Below, piece after piece: positions 49,917 through 58,853 of a stretch of 64,000 nt of DNA. Origin of the DNA: Lachnospiraceae bacterium. GTDB taxonomy: Bacteria > Bacillota > Clostridia > Lachnospirales > Lachnospiraceae. The first letter of the stretch is position 1. Each line of letters opens with the position of its first letter. The stretch spans positions 48,648 to 112,647 of the forward strand of contig JAFRRD010000052.1 of NCBI GenBank assembly GCA_017428265.1, in the 5' to 3' direction. A program made the position numbers and the translations under genes. The notes under the pieces are model-generated. The model saw nothing but the letters and a program-made list of their open reading frames with translations. It was not told the origin of the DNA and searched no databases.

Positions 49917-51476
49917 ATGAAAAGCAAACTGGGACTTGACGAAGCGCTGGTCGGGCGTGCCCGGGCTTCCGCAGCAAAGGTCGCGGAGGATACGCAGCGC
50001 TTTATCGACCGGCACACCACGGTCGCCGTGGAACGGACCGTCTGCCGTCTGCTCGGCATCGACGGCGTGAACGACGTGGGCGTTCCGCTGCCGAACGTTG
50101 CCGTGGACCATCTCTGCGCGAAGGATATTCTCAGCGACGGCGCCGCGCTGCGCATCGGCAATGCCATGGCGGAGCTCGGCCTTTCCCCGCAGGAGATCGC
50201 CGAAGGCATTGACCGCGGTGAGATCGACCTCGCGGCCATGCCGGTCAGAAGCGAAGAGGAGATCCGCGCGGCGCTCGCACCTGTCGTGGAGGCAACGCTG
50301 AAACGGATCCGCGGGAACGTCTCGAAGCGGCAGGATTATCTTAGTGAATTCGGCGAGAAACAGGGGCCGTACATCTATCTGATCGTTGCGACCGGCAACA
50401 TTTACGAAGATATCACCCAGGCGAAGGCGGCGGCCAAGCAGGGGGCGGACATCATCGCCGTCATCCGGACCACCGGCCAGAGCCTGCTGGATTTCGTGCC
50501 CTTCGGCGCGACGACCGAGGGCTTCGGCGGCACCTACGCGACGCAGGAGAACTTCCGCCTGATGCGCGCGGCGCTGGACGAGGTCGGCGAGGAGCAGCAC
50601 CGCTACATCCGCCTCTGCAACTACTGCTCGGGCCTGTGCATGCCGGAGATCGCCGCGATGGGCGCCCTGGAGCGCCTGGACGTGATGCTGAACGACGCGC
50701 TCTACGGCATCCTGTTCCGCGACATCAACATGCAGCGGACGATCATCGACCAATATTTCTCCCGCGTCATCAACAGCTTCGCGGGCGTCATCATCAACAC
50801 CGGCGAGGACAACTACCTGACCACTGCCGACGCCTACGAAGAGGCGCATACGGTGCTGGCGAGCCAGTTCCTGAACGAAGCCTTTGCGCGCTGCGCGGGT
50901 CTTCCGGAGGAGCAGATGGGCCTCGGCCACGCCTTCGAAATGGACCCCGACCTGCCGAATGCCTTTTTGTATGAACTCGCGCAGGCCCAGATGGCTCGGG
51001 AAATATTTCCTAATGCACCGCTGAAATATATGCCTCCGACCAAGTTTATGACGGGAAATATCTTCCGCGGCCATGTGCAGGATGCCCTCTTCAACATGGT
51101 TACGATCCTGACCGGCCAGAAGATCCACCTGCTCGGCATGATGACCGAGGCCATCCACACCCCGTTCATGAGCGACCGTGCCCTCGCCATCGAGAACGCG
51201 CAGTACATTTTCCGGACCATGGCGGATTTCGGCAGCGAGATCGAGTTCAAGGAAGGCGGGATCATCCGCAGCCGCGCGGCAGAAGTGCTGAAGAAGGCGG
51301 CGGACCTGCTCGGCGAGATCGAGCAGATCGGGCTTTTCGCCACGCTTGAGAAGGGCGTTTTCGCCGATATCAAACGGCCGCTCGACGGCGGCAAGGGCCT
51401 CGAGGGCGTCGTGCGCAAGGGTGACGGCTATTTCAACCCCTTCGTTGAAGAAATGCGGAAGGAGGAGAAAGCATGA
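49917..51476 (+). CDS. kamD: Lysine 5,6-aminomutase alpha subunit
   Basis: KamD is the large TIM-barrel subunit (519 residues) of adenosylcobalamin- and PLP-dependent lysine 5,6-aminomutase, which turns beta-lysine into 3,5-diaminohexanoate. GKKQGPYIYL-like EKQGPYIYLIVATGNIYEDI, VIRTTGQSLLDFVPFGATTE and NYCSGLCMPEIAAMG are conserved. Two ATGs are possible; the second (49917) is seven bases from AAAGGA, the first (49911) is too close. It overlaps kamE by four bases. Confidence 0.95.
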   Translation: MKSKLGLDEALVGRARASAAKVAEDTQRFIDRHTTVAVERTVCRLLGIDGVNDVGVPLPNVAVDHLCAKDILSDGAALRIGNAMAELGLSPQEIAEGIDRGEIDLAAMPVRSEEEIRAALAPVVEATLKRIRGNVSKRQDYLSEFGEKQGPYIYLIVATGNIYEDITQAKAAAKQGADIIAVIRTTGQSLLDFVPFGATTEGFGGTYATQENFRLMRAALDEVGEEQHRYIRLCNYCSGLCMPEIAAMGALERLDVMLNDALYGILFRDINMQRTIIDQYFSRVINSFAGVIINTGEDNYLTTADAYEEAHTVLASQFLNEAFARCAGLPEEQMGLGHAFEMDPDLPNAFLYELAQAQMAREIFPNAPLKYMPPTKFMTGNIFRGHVQDALFNMVTILTGQKIHLLGMMTEAIHTPFMSDRALAIENAQYIFRTMADFGSEIEFKEGGIIRSRAAEVLKKAADLLGEIEQIGLFATLEKGVFADIKRPLDGGKGLEGVVRKGDGYFNPFVEEMRKEEKA

Positions 51477-52261
51477 GCTCCGGACTTTACGACATGTCCG
51501 CGAAGGACTTCGACAAGACGCTCGACCTGACGATGCTGAAGCCCTACGGCGACACGATGAACGACGGCAAGGTGCAGGTCTCCTTCACGCTCCCCGTCCC
51601 GAACGATGACCGCGGCATGGAGGCGGCGCGCCTCATCAGCCGCCAGATGGGCCTGTCCGAGCCGAACGTGGCCTATGCCCGCGCGCTCGACAAGGAATTT
51701 ACCTTCTATGTGGTCTACGGCTCCTGCACGCACAGCGTCGACTACACGAAGATCAAGATCCATGCGATCGAAGACAAGGCCATGGAAATGGACGAGGTCG
51801 ACGAGTACATCCGCGAGCACATCGGGCGGAAGATCGTCGTGATCGGCGCTTCGACCGGCACGGACGCGCACACCGTCGGCATCGACGCGATCATGAACCG
51901 CAAGGGCTTCGCGGGGCACTACGGCCTGGAACGCTACGAAATGATCGAGGCGCTCAACATGGGCTCGCAGGTCCCGAACGAAGAATTCCTCGCGAAGGCC
52001 CGCGAGATCAATGCGGACGTGCTGCTCGTCAGCCAGACCGTCACGCAGAAAAACATCCACATCCAGAACCTGACCGAGCTGATCGAACTGGCGGAGGCCG
52101 AGGGCATGCGTGAAAACCACGTGATTTGCTGCGGCGGCGCTCGCATCACGCACGAACTGGCCAAGGAGCTGGGCTTCGACGCCGGCTTCGGCCCGGGCAA
52201 ATTCGCCAACGACGTCGCCACTTTCTGCGTGAAGGAAATGGTGAGAAGAGGGATCAAATGA
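51473..52261 (+). CDS. kamE: Lysine 5,6-aminomutase beta subunit (B12-binding)
   Basis: KamE is the small subunit of 262 residues that binds cobalamin base-off. The B12 motif DAHTVG (DxHxxG) lies in ASTGTDAHTVGIDAIMNRKG, in a Rossmann-like domain that starts at about residue 120. LLVSQTVTQKNIHIQNLTEL and CCGGARITHELAKELGFDAG follow. Its four-base overlap with kamD ensures coupled translation. The adjacent KamB/KamC and BtuR genes would keep it supplied with intact cofactor. Confidence 0.95.
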   Translation: MSSGLYDMSAKDFDKTLDLTMLKPYGDTMNDGKVQVSFTLPVPNDDRGMEAARLISRQMGLSEPNVAYARALDKEFTFYVVYGSCTHSVDYTKIKIHAIEDKAMEMDEVDEYIREHIGRKIVVIGASTGTDAHTVGIDAIMNRKGFAGHYGLERYEMIEALNMGSQVPNEEFLAKAREINADVLLVSQTVTQKNIHIQNLTELIELAEAEGMRENHVICCGGARITHELAKELGFDAGFGPGKFANDVATFCVKEMVRRGIK

Positions 52262-52291
52262 CACGCCGCGGCTTTGCCGCCGACGTGTCAT
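52258..52291. promoter_or_regulatory. Hairpin at the kamE stop codon
   Basis: ATGACACG (52258-52265), overlapping the kamE stop, pairs with CGTGTCAT (52284-52291); the loop can form a further GGC/GCC stem. The right arm is shared with the left end of the following repeat. There is no T-run, so it is an attenuating or stabilising hairpin rather than a clear terminator. Confidence 0.45.
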
Positions 52292-52366
52292 CCTGAGGAG
52301 GCCTGAGGCCGACGAAGGATCCTGAAGAGAAGATCCTTCGACTCGCTGCGCTCGCTCAGGATGACA
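52286..52366. repeat. TGTCATCCTGAG-ended dispersed repeat, full copy
   Basis: It begins TGTCATCCTGAG (52286-52297) and ends in the exact inverse CTCAGGATGACA (52355-52366). The inner segments GACGAAGGATC and GATCCTTCGAC also pair, so the RNA could fold into a long hairpin between kamE and the acetoacetate-CoA ligase gene. Confidence 0.9.
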
Positions 52367-52407
52367 GCGGAAGGAAATGATTGCCGATAATATAGAAAGG
52401 TTACGAT

Positions 52408-54363
52408 ATGCAGAAAGTTCTTTGGACACCTTCGGATGAGGTGAAATACGGCTGCCGGATGGCGGATTTCATGCGTTATGTGAATGCGCACCGCGGCACG
52501 GACTTCAGGGAATACAAGGACCTGTATCAGTGGTCGATCACGGAGATCCCGGCCTTCTGGGACGAGCTCTGGCACTACTTTGACATCGTCTGCTCGAAGC
52601 CGTTCGATGCGGTCGTCGATGACTTAAATAAGTTCCCCGGCGCGAAATGGTTCGTCGGCGCGCGCCTGAACTACGCGGAAAATCTGCTCCGCTACTGCGA
52701 CAGGGAGCGGACTGCGATAACCTTCCGCGGCGAGGACTATGAGCGCCGCGAGATGACCTGGCATGAGCTGCTACGGCAGGCGAAGGACCTGGCGACTGCT
52801 TTCCGCAAGGAAGGACTGAAGCCCGGCGACGCTGTCGCAGGGTATCTGCCGAACCTGCCGGAGACGATCATCGCGATGCTGGCCGCGGCCTCTGTCGGCG
52901 CCGTCTGGTGCTCCTGCGCGACCGATATCGGCGCCATCGCCGCGACGGACCGCGTCGGCCAGGTGAAGCCGAAGATCCTCGTCACCGCGGACGGCTACCG
53001 CTACAAGGGCAAGACCTTCTCGACCCACGGCAACGTGCGCGAGATTGCAAAGAACATCCCTTCGCTTCAGCGCATCGTCGTGGTGCACTATGCCGGCGGG
53101 GACGATTTCAGCGACATCCCGGATACGGTCCGCTATGAGGACTACCTGGTTCCGGCGCCCGCTGATTTCGCCTTCGAACAGGTCGAAGCCTCGCACCCGC
53201 TCGTCGTCATGTTCTCCTCCGGAACCACCGGCAAGCCGAAATGCATGGTCCAGTCGCACGCGGGCATCCTGATGAACCAGCTGAAGGAACTGATCCTGCA
53301 CTGCAACATCCAGGAGGGCTCGAAGCTCCTCTACATCACGACCTGCAGCTGGATGATGTGGAACTGGCAGGCGGCCGCCCTCGGCGCCGGCTCCGAGCTG
53401 GTGCTTTACGACGGCAACCCGTCTTACCCGGACGACGCCGCGATCTGGAAGGTGCTGGAAGAGGAGAGTGTTACCGACTTCGGTCTTTCCGCAAGTTACA
53501 TCCACATGCTGATCGCCCATGGTTTTTCCCCGAAGGAACATGCGGACCTTTCCGCCCTGCGCGCCATTTCCCAGACGGGCTCGGCGCTTTCGGACGCCGG
53601 CTGGGAGTTCGTCTACCGCGAGATCAAGGAGGATTATCACTTCAATTCGATCGCCGGCGGTACCGATATCAACGGCTGCTTCGGCATCGGCAACATGATG
53701 ATCCCGGTCGTGGCCGGCGAGCTGTCCGCCCTCGGCCTCGGCGAGAAGGTCGAATGCTACGATGACGACGGGCACCCGATCCGTGACAGAGAGGGCGAAC
53801 TCGTCTGTGAGAAGCCCATTCCCTCCATGCCGATCTGCTTCTGGGACGACCCCGACGGGCAGCGGTATTTCAACGCTTATTTCACGGTCTACCCGGGCGT
53901 GTGGCGCCACGGCGACTACGTTATCCTGCACGGCAATACCGGCGGCCTGACCTTCTGCGGCCGCAGCGACTCGATCCTGAATCCCTCGGGCGTGCGCATC
54001 GGCACCGCGGAGATCTACAACCAGGTCAATTCGCTGCCGGAAGTCGAAGATTCGCTCGCGGTCGGCCAGAATATCGCCGGCGACCAGCGGATCGTCCTCT
54101 TCGTGAAATGCCAGCCCGGATATGCCCTGGATGACGCTCTGATCAAAAAGATCAAGACTACGCTCCGCACCAAGGCTTCGCCGAGGCATGTCCCAGCCGT
54201 GATCCTGGAGACGCCGGAGATCCCGACCACGCTGAACGGCAAGAAGGTCGAAAGCTCGGTCACGGCGATCCTGAACGGCCGCCCGGTCGGCAACCGCGAT
54301 GCGCTGTCGAATCCCGAGAGCCTGAAGTTCTACGAGGACATCGCCTTGCAGCTGCAGCAGTAA
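52408..54363 (+). CDS. Acetoacetate-CoA ligase
   Basis: This 651-residue adenylate-forming enzyme would activate acetoacetate to acetoacetyl-CoA with ATP. The N-terminal signature MQKVLWTPSDEVKYGCRMAD and GAKWFVGARLNYAENLLRY are typical of acetoacetyl-CoA synthetases, as is the AMP motif VMFSSGTTGKPKCMVQSH. LNGKKVES holds the C-terminal catalytic Lys. Acetoacetate is the product of Kce, so the gene completes the route to butyrate where other lysine fermenters often use a CoA-transferase. Acetyl-CoA synthetase is a less likely alternative. AAAGG lies eight bases upstream. Confidence 0.88.
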   Translation: MQKVLWTPSDEVKYGCRMADFMRYVNAHRGTDFREYKDLYQWSITEIPAFWDELWHYFDIVCSKPFDAVVDDLNKFPGAKWFVGARLNYAENLLRYCDRERTAITFRGEDYERREMTWHELLRQAKDLATAFRKEGLKPGDAVAGYLPNLPETIIAMLAAASVGAVWCSCATDIGAIAATDRVGQVKPKILVTADGYRYKGKTFSTHGNVREIAKNIPSLQRIVVVHYAGGDDFSDIPDTVRYEDYLVPAPADFAFEQVEASHPLVVMFSSGTTGKPKCMVQSHAGILMNQLKELILHCNIQEGSKLLYITTCSWMMWNWQAAALGAGSELVLYDGNPSYPDDAAIWKVLEEESVTDFGLSASYIHMLIAHGFSPKEHADLSALRAISQTGSALSDAGWEFVYREIKEDYHFNSIAGGTDINGCFGIGNMMIPVVAGELSALGLGEKVECYDDDGHPIRDREGELVCEKPIPSMPICFWDDPDGQRYFNAYFTVYPGVWRHGDYVILHGNTGGLTFCGRSDSILNPSGVRIGTAEIYNQVNSLPEVEDSLAVGQNIAGDQRIVLFVKCQPGYALDDALIKKIKTTLRTKASPRHVPAVILETPEIPTTLNGKKVESSVTAILNGRPVGNRDALSNPESLKFYEDIALQLQQ

Positions 54364-54370
54364 CGAAAAT

Positions 54371-54422
54371 GCCCCGGTCAGGCGGTCTGAAAGACACCCG
54401 CAGCCGGGGCCTTTCCATTTTA
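54371..54422 (+). terminator. Probable terminator of the lysine operon
   Basis: GCCCCGG (54371-54377) and CCGGGGC (54404-54410) pair around a 26-base loop with a possible inner stem; CTTTCCATTTT follows. The T-run is interrupted and partly overlaps the leader of the next gene. Confidence 0.55.
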
Positions 54423-54437
54423 AACGGAGGAATGCTG

Positions 54438-55271
54438 ATGATCCGCAAGATCGAATCTTTTGATCCCTGCATGGGATTTATCGATGAACTGTGCCGCGAT
54501 CCGAAATTTGCCGATCCCATGCTGGCCAACGATGAGGAAATGCAGGTCAATCTGCTGCGCTCACTCGAAAAGCCGAACGATCATGTGCTCGGCGTGTATG
54601 AGGGAGAAACGCTGACCGGCCTCTTCGTGTTCCTGATCATCGAAGAAGAAAAGTATATCGAAATGATCGTCGGACTTTCCCGCGATATATCTGCTTACGA
54701 AGAGATACTTACGTGGCTTCAGGAAAATTATCACGGATTCAAGGCGGACTTCGTATTTAACCCGAAGAATTATTTGCTCAGGGACCTGCTGCGTCAGAAG
54801 GACGCTTCCTTCGAACCGGAGCAGGTCAAGATGCTTTTGGACAGAAGGGCGTCCGAAGCCGCTGCGGCAGCGGACACATCCGGCGTCGTGCCGCTGTCTG
54901 AGGAATACCGTGAGCAGTACATTTCTTTGCACGGGAAAGAGGCTTACTGGACGGCGGAGAAGGTGATCGCAAGGCCGGACCGTTTCAGTGTGTTTCTGGC
55001 ATTGGACGGCGGCAGAGCCGTCGGCTACATTGATATCACCAACTGTTATGAGGAGAACGAACCTTACGACCTATTTGTGGATGAAGCATACCGCCGCCGC
55101 GGCTGGGGCCGGAAACTCCTGCTTGCGGCAGTTGCGGCGAACCGCCCAAAGGACATGATGCTCCTGGTCGACATTGACAATGAGCCGGCGATCGCCCTTT
55201 ACCGATCGGCAGGCTTCGTCAAAGCTGAAGGTCAGGGAAATCTCACTGTAAGCTGGCGGATAGGAGAATAA
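54438..55271 (+). CDS. GNAT family N-acetyltransferase
   Basis: This 277-residue protein has its acetyl-CoA-binding GNAT domain in the C-terminal half: VDEAYRRRGWGRKLLLAAVA (Q/RxxGxG/A loop) and LLVDIDNEPAIALYRSAGF. The N-terminal half may be a degenerate second GNAT domain or a partner domain (LGVYEGETLTGLFVFLI). The ATG at 54438 is seven bases from GGAGG; an ATG six bases upstream is too close. The substrate is unknown. Confidence 0.85.
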   Translation: MIRKIESFDPCMGFIDELCRDPKFADPMLANDEEMQVNLLRSLEKPNDHVLGVYEGETLTGLFVFLIIEEEKYIEMIVGLSRDISAYEEILTWLQENYHGFKADFVFNPKNYLLRDLLRQKDASFEPEQVKMLLDRRASEAAAAADTSGVVPLSEEYREQYISLHGKEAYWTAEKVIARPDRFSVFLALDGGRAVGYIDITNCYEENEPYDLFVDEAYRRRGWGRKLLLAAVAANRPKDMMLLVDIDNEPAIALYRSAGFVKAEGQGNLTVSWRIGE

Positions 55272-55285
55272 GAGGGAAAAGACAG

Positions 55286-55334
55286 AAAAACGCCCGGCGG
55301 CCGGAGCTTTGTGCTTCAGCCATCGGGCGTTTTG
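55286..55334. terminator. Bidirectional terminator between converging genes
   Basis: AAAACGCCCG and CGGGCGTTTT pair perfectly around a loop of about 26 bases that itself contains short complementary stretches. A-run and T-run on either side let it work in both directions, for the acetyltransferase and the hut operon. Confidence 0.85.
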
Positions 55335-55369
55335 ATATGAGGAGTTTTACGAGGGCGGTTTCCTCTTTT

Positions 55370-56005
55370 TTACAGGCTGCCCAGAACAGCCTCGTAGATC
55401 CGGTCGGCAAGCGGGAGGGCGCGGGAAAGGATCGCCTCGCCGTCTTTCTCGTACTGCGCGGCAAAGCTGCGGTCGCGGAGCGAGCCGGTGTTGATCTTCA
55501 CGTTCAGCCAGGCGCCCTGAATGGCCGCTTTCAGGTTCAGTGCGGCACAGCCGAGATCGCTCGCGGCGCTCGCATTCGTCCGGCCCACGAGAGTGCTGAC
55601 GGTCTGCAGTGCCTGATCGGCGAGCAGCATCACGCGGAAAGGTGTCTTGGTACATTCGCGAAGAGCCATTTCCAGAGCGGTCTTTCGAAGAAATATTTCC
55701 TCTTCCGTGGCCTTCGGCATGGCAAAAACTTCACTGACGCCGTTGAAGGCCTGCGTGTCTTCATCCATCAGCGAGAGAAGAGAAGCGCAGAGCGAACCCA
55801 GTTCTTCCGAGGCGTTTTCAACCAGTTCCTGACTGTCTTCGTATTTCTTTTTGCCCTTCGTCAGCTCGCAGACCATCCGGGCGAGCGCGCAGCCCTGCGC
55901 CGCGGCAAAGGCCGAAGCCGAGCCGCCGCCGGGTGCCGGGGCGTCCGAGCCGAGGAGATTCAAATAATCGCGGACCAGATCCGCCAGGACGAGTTCTTCG
56001 TTCAT
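55370..56005 (-). CDS. fchA: Formimidotetrahydrofolate cyclodeaminase
   Basis: This 211-residue, mostly helical protein converts 5-formimidotetrahydrofolate to 5,10-methenyltetrahydrofolate and ammonia. The family motif SDAPAPGGGSASAFAAAQGC is at the N-terminus, followed by helices with KGKKKYEDSQELVENASEEL. It is the last gene of the hut operon and starts one base after ftcD from GGAGG within the ftcD end. In mammals this activity is fused to FtcD; here it is separate. Confidence 0.92.
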   Translation of the reverse strand: MNEELVLADLVRDYLNLLGSDAPAPGGGSASAFAAAQGCALARMVCELTKGKKKYEDSQELVENASEELGSLCASLLSLMDEDTQAFNGVSEVFAMPKATEEEIFLRKTALEMALRECTKTPFRVMLLADQALQTVSTLVGRTNASAASDLGCAALNLKAAIQGAWLNVKINTGSLRDRSFAAQYEKDGEAILSRALPLADRIYEAVLGSL

Positions 56006-56006
56006 C

Positions 56007-56921
56007 TCATTCCTCCGTGCCGAGCCCGATCAGGTGGTATTCCATGATCTGCCTGCGGGCATCGAAGCCTTCCAGCTTCAGGTAGTATTCTGCGCAGTCG
56101 AGCAGCGCCTTGGCCGGCGCGAGCCCTACCAGCTCGGAACCGATGATGCGCACGCCCCAGCGTTCCGCCAGCGCACGGATCATTTCAAAGACCATGACGA
56201 TCGAGGTGTCCTCGTAATTGACGAGGTTCATGGAGACCTGCGCGATGTTCCGGTCCTCCAGCTTCAGGCCGATGGCCTTGCAGGAGCGGAAGCCCCCGCC
56301 CGAGGCGCGGATGGTCCTGGCAATGGTCTTCGCGACGGAAACGTCGTCCGTGTCCAGATTGACGTTGAAGGCGACGAGAGGGAAACGCGCGCCGATCGCG
56401 GTGATGCCGGCAGTCGGATGGATGGCGCGTTCGCCGTAATCCGGCGCCCAGTCTTCCTGCAGGAGCTTCTCCGGCATGCCTTCGAACTCGCCGCGGCGGC
56501 AGTCCGCGAGGTTCCGTCGCTCGGGCCGCGTGGCGGAGTCTTCATACAGAAAGCTCGGGATCCCGGCTTCCTTCCAGATGCGCTCCGCGGTGCGCTTAGA
56601 GAGCGCGACGCACTCCTCCATGCTTATGTCCATGGCCGGAACGAAGGGGATCACGTCCACAGCGCCCATGCGCGGATGCGCGCCCTGATGGGTGCGCATG
56701 TCGATGAGTTCGGCGGCCTTCTTCGCCATCTTCACGCAGGCCTCCTCCACGGCGTCCGGTGCGCCGACGAAGGTCAGCACGCAGCGGTTGTGCGTAGAAT
56801 CGGACTGGAGGTCCAGTACCGTGCAGCCCGGGGTGCCCTGCGCCTCGGCCACGATCGCATTTATCTTTTCCTGATCCCGCCCCTCGCTGAAGTTCGGGAT
56901 ACATTCGACAAGTTTCATCAT
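56007..56921 (-). CDS. ftcD: Glutamate formimidoyltransferase
   Basis: FtcD transfers the formimino group from formiminoglutamate to tetrahydrofolate, giving glutamate. The 304-residue protein begins MMKLVECIPNFSEGRDQEKI, and contains THQGAHPRMGAVDVIPFVPA and AFNVNLDTDDVSVAKTIART, all family signatures. Two adjacent ATGs occur at 56921 and 56918; AAAGGA is compatible with either. It is separated from hutH by an unusual gap of about 370 bases. Confidence 0.95.
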   Translation of the reverse strand: MMKLVECIPNFSEGRDQEKINAIVAEAQGTPGCTVLDLQSDSTHNRCVLTFVGAPDAVEEACVKMAKKAAELIDMRTHQGAHPRMGAVDVIPFVPAMDISMEECVALSKRTAERIWKEAGIPSFLYEDSATRPERRNLADCRRGEFEGMPEKLLQEDWAPDYGERAIHPTAGITAIGARFPLVAFNVNLDTDDVSVAKTIARTIRASGGGFRSCKAIGLKLEDRNIAQVSMNLVNYEDTSIVMVFEMIRALAERWGVRIIGSELVGLAPAKALLDCAEYYLKLEGFDARRQIMEYHLIGLGTEE

Positions 56922-56976
56922 TCTGTTCCTTTCTGGTAAGCGCATAACAACGGCAAGCCCGGCGAGGCCCCCGCTA

Positions 56977-57006
56977 TGTCATCCTGAGCAAAGCGAAGGA
57001 TCTTTT
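56977..57006. repeat. Partial copy of the TGTCATCCTGAG repeat
   Basis: TGTCATCCTGAG is followed by CAAAGCGAAGGATCTTTT. It is a half copy in the ftcD/hutH gap; no matching inverse end is found before hutH. Confidence 0.8.
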
Positions 57007-57291
57007 GATTCGCGCCTGCGGGCTTTGCCCGGCGAGGACTCCCCGACAGGCTGTCTGCCCGTACGGAGCGGCACGAAATGCGTCATCAGGCGCCTCCGCT
57101 CCGGCAGCCTCGTGAGTCGCAGGAATGCCTGATGCATTCCCCCTCCGCACTCGGCGAAAACCGCTTTCAGGGATGCCGCGGTTTTCGTCCGGCTCCGGCG
57201 CCTGCTTCCGCATGTGCCGCTGACCGTCCGGCCAAAGGCCTGCCTAAGGCGCCTTTCACCGGGCGCTGCTGTCTTGTGACGCCAAATAATC
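57007..57291. other. Hairpin-rich intergenic stretch between hutH and ftcD
   Basis: No credible gene is seen here. Two strong hairpins stand out: GGAATGC-5-GCATTCC (57122-57140) and GAAAACCGC-13-GCGGTTTTC (57156-57186). Further GC-rich complementary blocks (GGCGCCT and AAGGCGCC) lie to the right. On the minus strand the stretch lies between the hutH stop and ftcD, so it would be transcribed within the hut message. It may be a repeat element or a structured RNA. Confidence 0.5.
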
Positions 57292-58812
57292 TTACTCCAG
57301 CTCTCCGCAGACTGACTCGGCCGCACGCAGGATCCGTCCGTCTTTGACCATGGCTTCCGCCGCATTCATCAGCGGATGCATCACCACATCCTTTTCGATC
57401 GGCGGGATCTCTTTGCGAATGCAGCGGTAAACGGCAGCGGTCGCCGGTGCGAGCTTATCGTCGCCGCGCAGCCACAGCGCCTGCGCTGCGCAGAAGAGTT
57501 CCAGACTGAGTACCTTCCGCGAATTGTCGAGGATCAGCCGGGCCTTGCGCGCCGCGGTCGTCCCCATGCTCACATGGTCTTCCTGGCCGGCCGAAGAGGG
57601 GATCGAATCCACCGAAGCCGGATGCGCATACACCTTGTTTTCCGAGGTCATCGAGGCCGCCGCGTACTGCACGATCATGAAGCCCGAATTCAGGCCGCCG
57701 TTTTTCGCGAGGAAGGCGGGCAGGCCCGAAAGGTTCGGATTCACGAGGCGTTCGATGCGCCGCTCGGACACGTCCGCGTATTCCGCGAGAGCGATGCCCA
57801 GGAAATCCATGGCGAGGGCGATGGGCTGGCCGTGGAAGTTGCCGCCGGAAATGGCTTCGTCCTCATCCGGGAAGATGATCGGGTTGTCGGTCACGGCGTT
57901 GATCTCGCGGCTCACGATGTCCCACACGTAGGCGATGGCGTCGCGGCTGGCGCCGTGAATCTGCGGCGTGCAGCGGACCGTATAGGCATCCTGCACCTTG
58001 TCCGGCTGCAGGTCTGCGGCAAGACGGCTCCCTTCAAGCAGACGCAGGAGATTGGCCGCGGTCTTCATCTGGCCGCTCTGGCCGCGCAGCGCGTGGAGCT
58101 TGGGATCGTAGGCTTTTTTGATGCCGAGCTGGGCTTCGCAGGTCATGGCTGCGGCAATATCTGCGGTCTTTGCGAGCTGCAGGGCGTCCCAGACGACGTT
58201 GCAGGCGATGCCCGTCATGATCTGGGTCCCGTTGATGAGGGCGAGGCCTTCCTTGGCGGCCAGCTGGACCGTCGGGATGCCGGCGGCCTTCATCGCTTCC
58301 GCGCCGGGCATGACCGTGCCTTTGTATTCCGCTTTGCCCTCGCCCAGCATCACGAGGACCATATGCGCCAGCGGCGCCAGGTCGCCGCTTGCGCCGAGCG
58401 AGCCTTTTTCGGGAATGACCGGATGCACGCCCGCGTTCAGCATGGCGAGAAGCGTTTCAAGCGTCGACAGGCGGATGCCCGAATTGCCTCGGGAGAGGGC
58501 ATTGATCCTGAGCAGCATGGCTGCACGCACAACTTTCGTGGGCAGCGAATCGCCCATGGCGCAGGCGTGGGAGCGGATCAGGTTGACCTGCAGCTCGGCG
58601 GTCTCGTCCTCAGGGATATATTTGTCCGAAAATTTCCCGAAACCGGTGGTCAGGCCGTACACGACAGCCTGCTGTTCCAGCTTTTCGTCCACGAAGGCGC
58701 GGGCTTTGTCCACCGCGCGGCGGGAGGCTTCGGAGAGTTTGACGGGTTCATGTTCCCGCGCGACCTTTATCACGTCGGGAATGGTCAGATGAGTGCCGTC
58801 CAGAATGATCAT
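57292..58812 (-). CDS. hutH: Histidine ammonia-lyase
   Basis: HutH eliminates ammonia from histidine to give urocanate. The 506-residue protein has the ASGDLAPLAH segment whose Ala-Ser-Gly cyclises into the MIO electrophile, plus VYGLTTGFGKFSDK and QDSYSLRCxPQ-like VQDAYTVRCTPQIHG. Length and motifs are complete. It follows hutI in the operon, with a double partial repeat in the 105-base gap, and AAAGGAG before the ATG. Confidence 0.96.
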   Translation of the reverse strand: MIILDGTHLTIPDVIKVAREHEPVKLSEASRRAVDKARAFVDEKLEQQAVVYGLTTGFGKFSDKYIPEDETAELQVNLIRSHACAMGDSLPTKVVRAAMLLRINALSRGNSGIRLSTLETLLAMLNAGVHPVIPEKGSLGASGDLAPLAHMVLVMLGEGKAEYKGTVMPGAEAMKAAGIPTVQLAAKEGLALINGTQIMTGIACNVVWDALQLAKTADIAAAMTCEAQLGIKKAYDPKLHALRGQSGQMKTAANLLRLLEGSRLAADLQPDKVQDAYTVRCTPQIHGASRDAIAYVWDIVSREINAVTDNPIIFPDEDEAISGGNFHGQPIALAMDFLGIALAEYADVSERRIERLVNPNLSGLPAFLAKNGGLNSGFMIVQYAAASMTSENKVYAHPASVDSIPSSAGQEDHVSMGTTAARKARLILDNSRKVLSLELFCAAQALWLRGDDKLAPATAAVYRCIRKEIPPIEKDVVMHPLMNAAEAMVKDGRILRAAESVCGELE

Positions 58813-58853
58813 GGCACATAGGCTCCTTTGATATTTGATGGTTGAAAAGGATG

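Noticed and set aside
57078-57347. A small protein of about 89 residues in the hutH/ftcD gap
   Set aside because: It lacks a ribosome binding site, is Arg/Pro-rich as random GC-rich DNA would be, and overlaps the hutH end on the other strand.
57376-58821. A 481-codon open frame antisense to hutH
   Set aside because: hutH has complete family motifs in the other direction; the antisense reading is compositional.
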